A stretch of 64,000 bases of DNA from Aldrovandia affinis (taxonomy: Eukaryota; Chordata; Actinopteri; Notacanthiformes; Halosauridae): positions 1,087,001 to 1,151,000 of the forward strand of contig JAINUG010000196.1 of assembly GCA_029706075.1 (NCBI GenBank), read 5' to 3'. Below the pieces are notes generated by a model. The model had not been told where the DNA came from. It searched no databases and worked only from the letters and a program-made list of their open reading frames with translations. How positions within the stretch are numbered: the first letter of the stretch is position 1; each line of letters begins with the position of its first letter. Below, piece by piece: positions 44,703 to 55,848 of this stretch. Made by a program: the position numbers and the translations under genes.

Positions 44703-45098
44703 CAGCGGTTCTCAAACTATGGGTCGCGACCCCACTTGGGGTCGCCAAAGGTTCATGGTGGGGTCGCCAAAAAATAAATGTAAAAACAATTTACCATAGG
44801 AGAACAGTTTTTCCTTCCCTGTGCCAAGCAGAGGCGCAGCGTGCGCTGTGGAACCGGGCGCAAAATTCAGAGGGGCGAAAATAATTTTTCCTCTTGCTTT
44901 TTTTCGCGTGTACCACCCCCGTCCACAGAAAATGGTCTTGCATGAAACCGGTCCGTGGTTGGGCACCGTTACGTGGGACAACTTGATGCCATTGCCATTC
45001 AACTTGATGGGGTTGCGAAATTTCATTTATGTATGGGGTCACGATTTTTTCCGACCCATGAAATGGGGTCGTGGAGTAAAAAAGTTTGAGAAACCCTG
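44703..45098. mobile_element. hAT-type MITE with perfect 8-bp duplication
   Basis: 396-bp element between exact copies of acctatgt (44695-44702, 45099-45106). Inverted ends: cagcggttctcaaac on the left and, reverse-complemented, cagggtttctcaaac on the right. CAG-GG-TTCTCAAA-type ends and 8-bp duplications mark hAT elements (Charlie-like termini). The interior contains gggtcgcgaccccacttggg and ggggtcgccaaa repeated sub-terminally. No ORF for transposase. Confidence 0.9.
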
Positions 45099-45106
45099 AC
45101 CTATGT

Positions 45107-45299
45107 CATTAGTGCCAGAAAGCAACCCTCCATGCAGCAAGCAAACAGGATAATAAGGCATGTACGTATACAGTTTTCCTGTTTGTGAGCAAAGGTTCCC
45201 CCTGTCCTCATTGGCTTGAGGCAAGAAGAACAAATCAGTCATCCTTTCTGCCTTCTTAACCATTTCTTGAGAAATGCAAAGGTTGTGTATTGCAGTGTC
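45107..45299. other. Unique non-coding sequence
   Basis: Nothing recognised; a 145-residue minus-strand frame crosses this region and the MITE and is therefore chance. Confidence 0.45.
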
Positions 45300-45500
45300 C
45301 ATCATTAACTTGCTGACGACAAGCGTCTCTTCTGCCTTGTAATTGGACCAGTGTAATTGATTTGAAGCTTGGGCCAGGGCTGGCAGAGCTGCGATTAATG
45401 AGGTGCTGTGGAAGTGACAGGTCTTGCTGTGCTGGCCAAGGAGATGGCTGCACCTCTTTATTTGCATGCCATACACTGACCCTCAGTATATCCCATATTG
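45300..45500. promoter_or_regulatory. Candidate conserved non-coding block
   Basis: Complex sequence with ccttgtaattggaccagtg, gctgcgattaatgaggtg and an octamer-type tatttgcat (45458-45466). No repeat structure. Suggested only as an alignment target. Confidence 0.22.
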
Positions 45501-46401
45501 CCATATTACTTCACCTTCAGAATGAGAACAAAATGGCAGTTTCTGAGATGGTATTATGAGGCCATATTGATTTCCCAAGGAGGGATGGGTTTGTGAAACA
45601 GGGCATACACTATACTGTATGGCTGAGAATCTTCTTTTTTGTGATATTGAATTATTGCATTATTATATGCAGATTTGACTTAGTTACAGACAGAGAAGAT
45701 TGATATATTTGGAGAGTGTTAGGAGCTTTTACAAGGTTTAGGGAAATTTGTGTGATTATCCAAAACATGAATGCTTAGCTTCGCTTTACTGTATGAAAGA
45801 ACAAGCTTATGGATGATGGGAAATAGTGAAATTGTGAATGTGGTTTAGACAGGGATAGATCATCCCTGTAGCCACTCAGCACTTAATTCCCACCAAGCTC
45901 AATTGGGATTATGATTCAAAAACAATAAAATGCAAAGAGAATATACAGAATCCTGCTAGTACATTTCAACAATTTTTGGGGTCTGATTAGTAACAGTTGA
46001 TTCAGTTGATTCTCCGGCCGATAAAACAACTTTCAGAGGTGAAGCAAGAATGTTTCTGGGAGTGTTTTCAAGGCCAAAGAAAAGCATGGAGCAGGAAACT
46101 CCATCTCCAGAGGCAGCCTACTTTTCTGTATTCTGGTTATCTGTTTTTATAGTTGATGTTTCCAAAATAAGAAAGTGTTAAAGACTCATATGGGATGATA
46201 GTATTTTTTGCTTTATTAAAATATTTAAAATAAAAAGCATACAAAAACAGTGTGAACAGGCAATAGAGTAAGTAAAGTAATATTCAATTTAATTCATAGC
46301 TCATTCATGCATAGAGGCAGGCAAGCACACTACCTAATGTTTTGGTAAAGACTCTCTAAGGGGAGTGTTGCCCCACAACTCTGTTCCCCAGATGGGGTTG
46401 T
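45501..46401. other. Unique A/T-rich sequence
   Basis: No gene or repeat recognised. Confidence 0.45.
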
Positions 46402-47611
46402 TAAGCCGAGTCTATACCGCATGCCTAGCAGAAGCAGCGCAGCGACCGTCTCCTGTGCCTATACCGGTTCCGTTAGGGTCGTGTCAAGGCTTAGATTAAA
46501 GCTCTGTTCCATTAGCCCTAGCAGTATGCAGTGAGAAAGCATTTGTAGATGCCTGTTGATTAACTGAATACTTTGTGAGAGACCTTTTTTCCTAGTTGGT
46601 TAATTGAATAATATTTTGTTAATGTGAGAAAGTTTGTACTGAAGCACCGAGCCGAAATAATGCTGTATGTAGATTTAATGAAAGGAGAAACATTCGCTTG
46701 AAGGCAAATATAAGGTCACTAGGCCAGTCTAAACGCACTTTAAAAAAATCATGTATCTTCCTATGACCAAGTATTGTAGTATTCTTTTATACTTGAAAAG
46801 AAACATTAATTTTACTGTCGCTTGTTTCTCAAATTATACATGACCCCATACTTCCTTCTCAAGTTTAATTATCATGCACAGTGGCAGTACCCTACCTCTC
46901 CCCATGTCTGCGTTGGCTTGCTAGTGAGTAAACGACCAAGCTGGGTAACGTTAACTTTTAAGTTCTGACTGACTAGACACAATTGCTATTGTTTGTTATT
47001 TTGTATTAGCTTTCACGCATTTGAGATTCAAACGTTATGTGCCATTAAAGTTTGTCCATACTTGTTTCAGGGATGGTAAATCATGTTATTACACCAGGGG
47101 GCTTTGCTTTTTAACAAGCTGTCAACTGTCAAAGCTAGATCTGGATGTGTCTTCCAACTTTGTAATTGGATCTGTGCATTCACTTCTATGTCATTTGCCC
47201 AGCGTCTGTTGTCTATTTTCAAAATCATCTGCCCTGTCCACAAAATGAGATGGTGAAACGCACTTGACCTTTTTTGAGTTTTATGTTTATTTTCCGCCAT
47301 GGAAATACGTCTTCTTAAAATATCTCCACAAATGCAGGAGGGAACTGGGAACACACACACTAATATAATGATACAATATAAATCCGATCATGTACTATAC
47401 CAAGCATTTTAGAGCCAATTTGTGTCTGTAAACACTTCATTTTGCCGCGCAGCAAGCAGCAAATAGAGAACAGAAGTGACAGACAATGCTGTGCCGCTCT
47501 AGCAATGCACCCGTGTTCGCTTCTGGTTTAGATTGCCTCTATCCACTGTGGTTATAATTAGTGTGGCTTGCTGCGCTGCAACTGCGACGTGTGTGGTGTA
47601 GATTTGCCCTG
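46402..47611. mobile_element. Possible non-autonomous DNA transposon
   Basis: The left end (aagccgagtctataccgcat, then agcagaagcagcgcagcg) resembles the reverse complement of the right end (cagggcaaatctacaccaca, then cgcagttgcagcgcagc). The shared tcta-acc-ca and agcgcagc blocks suggest inverted termini about 1.2 kb apart. No target duplication matches, and the interior has no transposase, so the boundary and class are uncertain. Confidence 0.35.
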
Positions 47612-48174
47612 AGGAACTATTGTGTTATTCCATACTATTTTCTTATGACATTAAAATATTGTTACATTGGTATAAGGGCAAAGTAATATAAAGTGTTATG
47701 AAATGATGCATTATAAATCAGTTAAATGCAAAATGTTGCATATTAGTTCCATCACAAATTGAATTTGTAAGGCTTGAATTGAGTAATTGTATGCACAATT
47801 TTAATCTTTTATTTATAAATATGAAGTTGAAATGAACGGTTTGTAATTGAATTGAATTATTATTACATTCAACTTTTAAATATTCAATTTTAATACACTA
47901 GAAAAAATTCAGTTTCAAGAAATATTGAAATTCACATCACTTGAAAAACATTTAAAAATGACCAAAATCACATTTGCAAACTTTTATTTCAAGTTCATTA
48001 GAAGTTACATTTACAACTTGACATCAGAAGTAAGTAAGTGACTTACCAGTGGCAGCGTTAAATACTACCACAACTTGAACTGACAATGATTTATTTGAAC
48101 TTTAAATAAAAGCAAATATGATGTTTGTCATCTTGAAATTAATTTGAATATTTCTTGAAACTGAATTGCATTTA
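47612..48174. other. A/T-rich sequence with AATTCAA-type repeats
   Basis: Many short aattgaattt / ttcaagaaatatt motifs; ttcagtttcaagaaatattg (47909) and caatattt-like inverse atttcttgaaactgaattgc (48147) form an inverted pair about 240 bp apart. No gene. Confidence 0.45.
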
Positions 48175-48660
48175 CAGTGCCCTGCAGAATTATTGCCACC
48201 CTTGGTGAAGATGAGCAGAAAAGGCTATGAATTTTTTTGTTGTTGTTGTTCATCAGCTGGATCTTACACTCAAAATACGAGAGAAATCTAACCTTTAAAT
48301 TGAAGTCAAATTATTCGAAGAAAAAATGTGTGTCACAATTATTGGCAACCCTTCAGTTAGTACTTTGTGCACCCTCCCCTTGCCAAGATAACAGCATGAG
48401 TCTTCTCCTATAATACTTGATGAGGTGGGAGAACACATAGCAAGGGATATGATACCGTTCCTCCATACAGAATCTCTCCAGATCCTTGAGTCCTCGCTTG
48501 TGCACTCTCCTCTTCAGCTCACCCCACAGGTTTTCAATGGGGTTTAGGTCAGGGGACCGGGATGGCCATTGCAAAAGCTTGATTCTGTGGTCAGTGAACC
48601 ATTTTTGTGCGGATTTGGAGGCATGCTGCTGGAAGATCCAACCATGACCCAGTTTTATTG
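48175..48660 (-). mobile_element. Truncated Tc1-like transposon
   Basis: The end cagtgccctgcagaattatt follows TTA at about 48173-48176, and ttattggcaaccctt recurs internally at about 48339, as in other fish Tc1 elements. Transposase is encoded on the minus strand. The far (5') part beyond about 48660 is lost. A related MITE terminus (cagaattattggcaccctt type) is at 14007. Confidence 0.75.
48353..48574 (-). pseudogene. Tc1-like transposase C-terminal fragment
   Basis: The frame starts MQWPSRSPDLNPIENLWGEL then KRRVHKRGLKDLERF. It contains the SPDLNPIE-NLW block with the third catalytic Glu of DD34E transposases, and ends about 73 residues on. A further minus-strand stretch above 48574 (toward HDWVFQQH-type sequence) shows that the copy continues briefly upstream. 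The remaining domains are missing. Confidence 0.85.
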
Positions 48661-48761
48661 CAAAAAAGGATTACATTTTTACATACAATTATTCAATTCA
48701 AGTTTTACAAATTCAATACGGTGTAATTCAAATTCAATTTATGGTGGCACTCCACAGTCAC

Positions 48762-48870
48762 ATACATATACACACATGCATGCTCTACACACATGCACAC
48801 ACACACACATGGGCCCGCCCCCCTCCACATGCACACATATGCTCACGCACACACACATTCCCCCATTCAC
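48762..48870. repeat. CA-rich degenerate microsatellite
   Basis: Mixed acacaca / catgcaca repeats; explains His/Thr-rich frames on the plus strand. Confidence 0.85.
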
Positions 48871-49795
48871 CACCCTCCGTGCTGTGCTCCAGTCAGGTGT
48901 CTCTTGGGTGTCACTGTGTCCTCCAGCATCTTATTATCCTGTACTCACAAGGACTCGTGGAGAATGTATCTTTTTCTCTGTGCTGGGAGATGGCTTTGAT
49001 GTTTCCACAAAGCAACTGCAGCCTCGCCTGCATGTGGAAGCAAGGATGTAGTCGTTGAGATGGGTGTGTGTGCATGTGTGTGCGTGTGTGCACGCACACT
49101 TGTGTGAGAGTTTGTGTGGTGTTTTGTTTGTATACCCTGTAAGATATATTTTTATATTTGTTGTATACAGAAGAGAAAGTCAGGAGAATTATTCATGAAA
49201 TCCTGTTTTAACACAGGGACTTGTTATGTGAGGGATATGTCAGGAGAGTGAACCTCTCTCAAACAGTAGTTTGATCAGCACATTGATTGGGATAAAATAC
49301 AGTGTGCAGTAGGCCTTACAGAGCTTCTGGTGTTGTCGTGTTTACACTGTGTCATCGCGCACGGAGGGGGCCAGCAGTTTTGTCACGCTTGTGGGGGGGG
49401 GAGGAAGGCGGGGGTTGGTAACAAAATGGTACATTTCATTGTTCTGAACTGAAACAAAATTAGCTCACAAAGACAATTTAGTAAATCTTTACTTTCAGTA
49501 TGTACAATACACATTCACAGGACAATCACTGTGACTACTTGACCCAACATCACTCAACAAAGCAGTTTTTTTAAGCTACTGTATGTGCAATATATTTGAA
49601 TCAGGGGATGAAAATGAACTGTGGCCACCTGTCAAAATCTTAACTTAAATAAACATTTCTGTACAATACACATATTCACATGAAAAGCAGACTACGTAGC
49701 TCCTGTAAAAAACAAAAATGTGATACATGACCATTTAACAAAACAAAAGGTTTTGCAAACTAAATATAATAAATAAATAAATAAACTGCAATTTG
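48871..49795. other. Unique sequence with TG runs
   Basis: gtgtgtgtgcatgtgtgtgc at about 49063 and a G run at 49393-49400. No gene. Confidence 0.45.
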
Positions 49796-50163
49796 TTTTT
49801 TTTTTGTTTTGTTTGTTTGTTTCAGATTTTTCCCCATTTTTCTTCCAATTTGGTAACCAGTTATACCCATTTATTTTTCAATTTACCTTCCCCCACAAGC
49901 CCGCCACGTGCCCTCCATGGGATGAGCTAATACCTCCAGGCAACGATTGCCTCCCAACCCTGTTTACGAGGTCGCCCTACTGCTCCTCAGCAAGCTTGTG
50001 CCAGCTCTCCCTCCCCCCGCACACCGTGGTGCGGACAGCCAAACGCTGCCCCCACCAGGGCTGGATTAATACAGTTGGGTTTTGAACCATGACCGTGATA
50101 GGCAGCTCACACTCATAAAGGACCAGCCAATACGGGTGCGTTAGACTGCTAAACTGTGCTATT
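49796..50163 (-). mobile_element. tRNA-derived SINE, near full length, minus strand
   Basis: Minus strand: head agcacagtttagcagtctaa, cgcacccgtattggctggtc, then B-box tggttcaaaacccaac. The central domain has ggctgtccgcaccac, and the tail ccaaattggaagaaaaatgg precedes ctgaaac and a (AAAC)n end (49798-49825). It is collinear with 61378-61782, which confirms the family and its ends. Confidence 0.85.
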
Positions 50164-50507
50164 TGACTACCTGTCAACTTAAACCGCCCTTAAAGTTTCA
50201 GACCAGTCAGAATAAGCATTTAAAAGCATTATGTTCTATTAATACATTTTGCTCAAATACAGCAATGACAGTTACCTGGAATGTACAGGAACATTGCATT
50301 CTTATATATTTACACTAACTAATAAACCTTTAACATACATTAAAAATAATATAATTATTGCAACAAGGTTTTGGTCTACTCCAAAGGAAGAAACAAAATA
50401 TATGGCTCAGAATTCTGAATGAAGACATTGTCATTACCTTTGATCAAATCCATATGGGGCTGACAACAAGCCTTGTGGTGGCCAGATGCCATATGAGCCT
50501 CTAATTA
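50164..50507. other. A/T-rich unique sequence
   Basis: Nothing recognised. Confidence 0.45.
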
Positions 50508-51048
50508 TCCTTTTGGTAGGACTGCCCGGGACACTCAATAAGGACCTTCGTTGATGTGCCCCTCGAGACGGTCTGGTTATGTTGCCTGCATATTCTGCAG
50601 AACATTCCTAAAAACAACAATACAGTACACACTGAAATTGTCTGCTAGCTATCGTTAGCACAATTATGACATGCAAGTTTTTATGAAATGAGAGACCCAG
50701 AAAATCACTCACAATATTGGCAACAAGAATGGCTGGCTAGCTAGGAAGCTAATGTTATTGCCATACATTTCTTCCAGTCCCTTTGCTAGTTGGCCACAGT
50801 CAACTTACCATTGTCAGTCTTGTATAGCCAGGCTTTACACTTGGGGTTCTTGAGGCACGTAGGATCCTATCCCAATGACCGATCAGTTCATCAGTACTGC
50901 CACTGCTGCGATCATCATCACCAGCCCAAGCCAAAGAAGCGGCAGATGGCTGGCTCTCCTCTGCGCTCACGACACCGTCAGATGGCACTAGCGCTGCTGA
51001 GTCAGAGTCACCATCAAACGTGTAGATGTAGACATTGAAAAATGTCAA
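50505..51048 (-). pseudogene. Two-exon zinc-finger-like fragment, hAT/BED-type, decayed
   Basis: Minus strand. The upper exon ends at 50809 with LKNPKCKAWLYKTDN in one frame, followed by a consensus donor (atg|gtaagt). The 201-bp intron ends in gttgtttttag at 50608. The lower exon (50607-50505) starts in phase: GMFCRICRQHNQ, then TSTKVLIECPGQSYQ, ending at a stop. W-L......G-MFC..C is the pattern at the start of TTF/BED-type fingers in hAT-derived proteins. A stop lies just before DPTCLKNP; a longer acidic/Ser-rich frame (DGDSDSAALVPSDG, 50800-51048) overlaps in another phase, so a frameshift is likely. Probably a remnant of a repeat-borne or domesticated gene. Confidence 0.45.
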
Positions 51049-52019
51049 AAATATTGTTAATGGTAAATGTTCTTACGTTGAAAATGTTCTAAATGATAGT
51101 TTAATTAATATAAGGCATTTGTAAAAAAAAAAAAAATTCCCCAAACAAAAACCGAGGTCTGAAATTAACCATGGCCCAAAAACTCAGGTTTAAACTGAGC
51201 TTTGTATTTGGAGGACCATTACACCCCTACTAGTAGGAATAGACACATGTGTACAGTGACATGGACACTGTGCTGTAAGAGATGTCTTTCGGATTGGACG
51301 TTAAATCAAGGTCCTGACTTACCATTCAAGGGCATTGAAGTCCCCATGGCACTTATTGCAAAGAGCTGTGTGTTCCCTAGTGTCTTTCTTATCTAATCAT
51401 ACCCCAGTTTAATTGGCTAAAATTAACCCCTCCCTTTTCATATTAGCTGATGTGTAATGAGAATTCATAAAATGTCTGTCTTGCATCACCCCTTTGGGGG
51501 CTATAGATTTGTAGTTGAAGTGAGTCCCTACTCCCCCTCACCTCCACCACTGTTTATGCATTTTGAGATACATGAAAGGCACTAGATATATGGAAAGATG
51601 ATACTATATATCAATGGTCATCTAAAAGCATACATTGCATTGCCTCCTTAACAGCTTAGTGGGTTTTGTTATGAATATTGAGTTTTTTACCGAACAATAA
51701 TGATCTTATCAGAAAACATTACAATGCAAGCTGTCCCTGTGAGTCAGAGTTTTCTGTATTTAATCAAATATATTTGCAGCATATACGAGTTTTGCTGCCA
51801 ATATTGTCTTGTCTCTATATTTTGTAATAAATTTGCATGGACTTCATTGACTGATAAAACCCAAGTTATGTTACGTAAATCTCTTCCTCGTGAATTGAGA
51901 CTGGCTTCCTTCACGATTATACGGGTGTTAAGGCCATAGCATAATATGTATGTGGAAATATCAGGCCTGTTAGATTTTGTGTGTACTTGTGTGCACGCGA
52001 GTGGGTGTTTTTGTGCATA
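51049..52019. other. Unique non-coding sequence
   Basis: A-run at 51124-51136; no gene. Frames at 51202, 51700 and 51744 have no motifs. Confidence 0.45.
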
Positions 52020-52021
52020 TA

Positions 52022-53206
52022 CACTAACGGTCAAAAGTTTTAGAACACCCCCATTTTTCCAGTTTTACTGAAATGTAAGCAGTTCAAGTCCAGTGAATAA
52101 CCTGAAATGGTACAAAGGTAAGCGGTAAACTGCCAGAGGTAAAAAATAAAAATAAAATAAAAGTTTAGGTTACCAAAAACTGAAAAATAATGTACATTTT
52201 TTGTCAGTGCGTAGTTTCCTACACCATCAAAAGGCACTTGGAAACTGGAGGAAACTCTGACAGGAAGAGGTCTGGCAGACCCAAAGCCACAACAAAATCA
52301 GAAGTCAAGTTTCTGAGAGTCAACAGCTTGCGTGGTAGGTGGCTCACAGGACAGCAGCTTCAAGAACAGCTTAACACTTGTTGAAGTAAGGAAGTCTCAG
52401 TTTCAACTGTGAAGAGAAGACTTCGAGCTGCAGGTTTGACAGGATGAGTGGCAGTAAGAAAGCCATTGCTAAGATGGCAAAATAAGAAAAAGAGGCTTGC
52501 CTGGGCTATGAAGCACCACCAGTGGACTACTGAAGACTGGAAGAACCGTGGCACCAACTGTCAAACATGGAGGAGGAAGCGTGATGGTCTGGGGCTCTTT
52601 TGCTGGATCCAGAGTCGCCGACTTGCACAGAGTCACTGGCGCCCTGAACCAAAAGGGCTATCACAGAATTTTGCAGCGCCATACAATACCCTCTGGTCTA
52701 TGCCTAGTTGGTCAGGGGTTCATCCTACAGCAAGATAATGACTCAAAGCATACCTCCAGGCTATGTCAGAACTACCTTAGAAGAAAATAACACGACGGCA
52801 GGCTTCAAATCATGGAATGGCCAGCACAGTCTCCAGACTCAAACCCCATCGAGCTGGTTTGGGATGACCTGGACAGAAGGGTGAAAGCAAAGCAACCTAC
52901 AAGTGCAACACATTTGTGGGAACTTCTTCTTGTGGGAAGAACTTTCCAAACAATATTTGATTTCCAATGTAGAAAGAATGCCACGAGTGTGTTCAGCTGT
53001 TATATCTGCAAAAGGTAGCTACTTTGATGAGACAAAAATTTTGATGACATTTTGTTAAACAAAATGATTCCATGATTTCATTTTTTATCTCCAATTGTTT
53101 ATTTGTTCTATGCTTTAATTTCAGAGTACATTGAAACATTAAACTGCGTAAATTTCAATAAAAACTGGAAAAATGGAGGTGTTAAACCTTCTTTTGAACT
53201 GTAGTG
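52022..53206 (+). mobile_element. Tc1-like transposon with both ends
   Basis: 1,185-bp element between TA dinucleotides (52020-52021, 53207-53208). Inverted ends: cactaacggtcaaaagtttt on the left and cactacagttcaaaagaagg on the right (reverse-complemented), both continuing to a shared ccatttttccagtttt. The length is a little short of intact Tc1-like elements (about 1.2-1.6 kb) because part of the transposase is deleted. Confidence 0.9.
52205..53016 (+). pseudogene. Tc1-like transposase pseudogene
   Basis: In order: helix-turn-helix remnant (YTIKRHLETGG, RKRSGRPKATTKSE; RSGRPK is the GRPR-like linker), a second HTH trace (STVKRRLRAAGLTG, after a stop), RLAWAMKHHQWTTEDWKN, GGGSVMVWGSFAG, FILQQDNDSKHTSRLCQNYL (second catalytic Asp), EWPAQSPDSNPIELVWDDLD (third catalytic Glu). 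The block between TTEDWKN and KHGGGSVMVWG, which normally holds the first catalytic Asp (WTDESKFE-type), is missing. Frames change several times between 52384 and 52812. An intact enzyme would cut at the element's own ends; this one cannot. Confidence 0.85.
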
Positions 53207-53208
53207 TA

Positions 53209-53656
53209 CATGTTTGTGTTTGTGCGTCCGTGTATATGTGTACATCTGTGTAGCCTATTCGTGCATTGGCGTGTCTGGGTATATGCATATTTTTATGTGT
53301 GTGCATTGATGACCTTGGTTAAAACTGACAAATTTGGTCTATGGAATTAGCAACTTGTCAGCAGTGAAAATCTTGAAATTCCAAGCCCACGCTATATAAA
53401 TTAGCATAAGCACACAAAATTAGCTCTAAGAGAGCATCTACCCATTGACCAAGGACAATCATTTCTGTGTGCATCGAAATCAATCATATTTAACATGGAC
53501 GAGACTGTCTCTCTGACACACTGAGCATTCAGGCGTTACCAAACTAATTAATATATTGTGTTTTGAGCCATTGTTTGTCCTGCAGATTGGTGTGTTTGTC
53601 ATTGGGACTATAGGGTTCACTGACCTGGAAGCTGAGCTTTTTCCTCTTCCATCAGA

Positions 53657-53658
<2 letters not shown>
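53209..53658. other. Unique sequence with TG-rich start
   Basis: TG-rich stretch at 53209-53310; no gene. Confidence 0.5.

Positions 53659-53693
<35 letters not shown>
53659..53693. repeat. (CA)n microsatellite
   Basis: About 17 uninterrupted AC units. Confidence 0.95.
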
Positions 53694-53696
<3 letters not shown>

Positions 53697-54927
53697 CGTG
53701 CCTTGCACGCTGAGCTGGAAACAATGTGCAATGAATCCTATTTAGATGCAGAAGAGACAATTTCTCACATTGCCGTTTTGTGTGTGTGGAGAAGCAGCAG
53801 ATAGAATTTCTGCAGATTGCAAAACAAACAAGTATGCTGCTGGGCGCTCTCCCTGAACATGAGACACATTACTCAATCTCTTCTTCTTCTCGGAAAGCGC
53901 AACCTTACTGACAATCAGATTTTTAGATAACGTTACCCATCTGGTTTTGTTTACGGAAATGGATAAAAATTGAAAAATAAATAAATAGTGAAAGACGTGT
54001 CATGGAAATGATTTGTTTGATTTGTGACAAAGGGACGAGTCGCAGAGGACAAATGAGTGAAACGTACCGGAAGACTTTTGAAGTGTTGTAGAGTACAGCA
54101 GTTTCAACATTTCTTTTAACTCAAGGGAGAGACAGACATTTCTTGCTGCAAGTAAATAAACAATGTCAATTCAAAGTCAAGGGCAAGGACACTCAGTGTC
54201 TTCCCTTCTATACACAATGAATACAGGTTTATGTGATGCTTTCTGTGCATTGAATTTGGTTTCTGTGTATCTGAACATTGCCCCCCTCCACCCCACCCCA
54301 AACTCCCAAATTCTTAAAATCTTTTCCTTGTTTCCTTAACTTGTGTCCTGTTCTTGAATCCTCCTGAATGCCCCAGAAGGAAGCAAGGAAGGGGAGGAGG
54401 AGAGGAGAAATAAAAAAGAGGAATATGCTTGTAAGAATTTGGACATCCTTATATCATACCCCAGTATCATTTCGATGCGACAGTGTTCATAAGTGACATT
54501 GAAACCTGCAGCATATGCACAAACTCAAAATGAATGTTTTGAATGCAACTTATTATAAAATAAAATATGTGCTATATTGTGCTATGACAAATACAGTTTG
54601 TTTGAATGATAGATTGAATTGGTAATCAGGAATTAATAACATTTGGCTTATTTTATTTGCTTAATGCTCTGTCTCTACAATATATTTGTTTATGTTATCG
54701 TACATTTTTGTATGGCTCTTTGTGATCTGTTAGCCATTTACAAAATCTATCCTTTCTTTATTCCTTCTCTCCTCACTTTTACTTTTTACTACCAATCAAC
54801 AGTTGACTACTTATTTGATTATGTTTAAGGTAGCATTGCACTTTTTGTGCTTTACAGTAATAGATTTGGCTAAATTAAATCATTTTGATTATGACAAGGA
54901 TTCATAATCAGTTCTTCTTTGGTTATG
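53694..54927. other. Unique non-coding sequence
   Basis: ataacgttaccc at 53928; no recognised gene or repeat. Confidence 0.45.
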
Positions 54928-54935
54928 GCCAAAAT

Positions 54936-55840
54936 CAGAGATGGGCAGTATTTCTGTTACTTGTATTTGAAATACGTATTTCAATTACTTTTGAGTATTT
55001 TGTAATTTGTATTTGACAGGGCTGAAAAAATTCAAATGTAATTTGTAACAAGATACTTTAGGGTAGAGTAATTTTGTATTTTCAAAATACTAAAAATACT
55101 TTATCCATGATTCAAAAGAACATAAAAAAGAACAACAGTACACATAGACACACTCACGCAGTGATTTTTAGACCCGCTCTCTGTCGGTTGGACAAGGCAG
55201 TGAATGCATGCACACGTGGATGCATGCACGTATCTGGTCGCAGGCAGCTATTGAGAATTTGGCGCTTGTTTTCACACAAGCCTACTCACAGTATTCTAAG
55301 TGGCGTTTTGAGAAATCGTGACATGACGTGAAAAGTTAGAAAAGACGATTTCTCAAAACGCCACTTTGTGACTCCAGAAACACTAGCTAGCATGTACAAT
55401 TCATGCTGATTTGTTTGTAAGTTTGTACTGTACTATTTTCAGTATTTTTCTTTTATATACTGTACAAATAGCATCAAAGATAAGAAATTGGTTGTCAATA
55501 GCCCAAACAACCAAAATGGAGGGAGTAATGTGGGCAAACTAATTAGGAGATGCTAAAGATGTGATTGTGCCTCTAACACTTAACACACGGTGATAGCCTA
55601 TGTGATTTTGGCTTTTTGCTCATATTCATAGAGAAAGGCAGCCACCTATTCATATGTTGGCCTACGATAGCCAATTGGAGACAAGTTTTTTTTCCTGTAT
55701 TTTGAAAATACAAAATACATGTATTTTATCTGATACATTTTCTGGCACCAGTATTTTGTATTTTGATCTGATACATTTATTTGAGGGGTATTTTGTATTT
55801 TGTAACAAGATACATTTTGATGTATCTTTGCCCATCTCTG
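54936..55840. mobile_element. hAT-type MITE with perfect 8-bp duplication
   Basis: 905-bp element between exact gccaaaat copies (54928-54935, 55841-55848). Perfect 11-bp inverted ends cagagatgggc / gcccatctctg. Sub-terminal regions repeat ttttgtattttgaaaatac-type sequence on both sides in inverse orientation. Eight-base duplication and CAG end are hAT hallmarks. No transposase is encoded. It contains an internal hairpin (separate entry). Confidence 0.92.
55298..55366. repeat. Perfect 22-bp inverted repeat inside the MITE
   Basis: The left arm 55298-55319 begins aagtggcgttttgagaaat; the right arm 55345-55366 is its exact reverse complement. The loop is 25 bases. It is roughly central in the MITE (about 360 bp from the left end). 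Confidence 0.9.
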
Positions 55841-55848
55841 GCCAAAAT

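Noticed and set aside
45039-45476. 145-residue minus-strand ORF
   Set aside because: Runs from unique DNA into the hAT MITE, so it cannot be an old gene; no domain.
48569-49058. 160- and 105-residue ORFs
   Set aside because: Driven by a CA-rich microsatellite and by read-through from the Tc1 relic.
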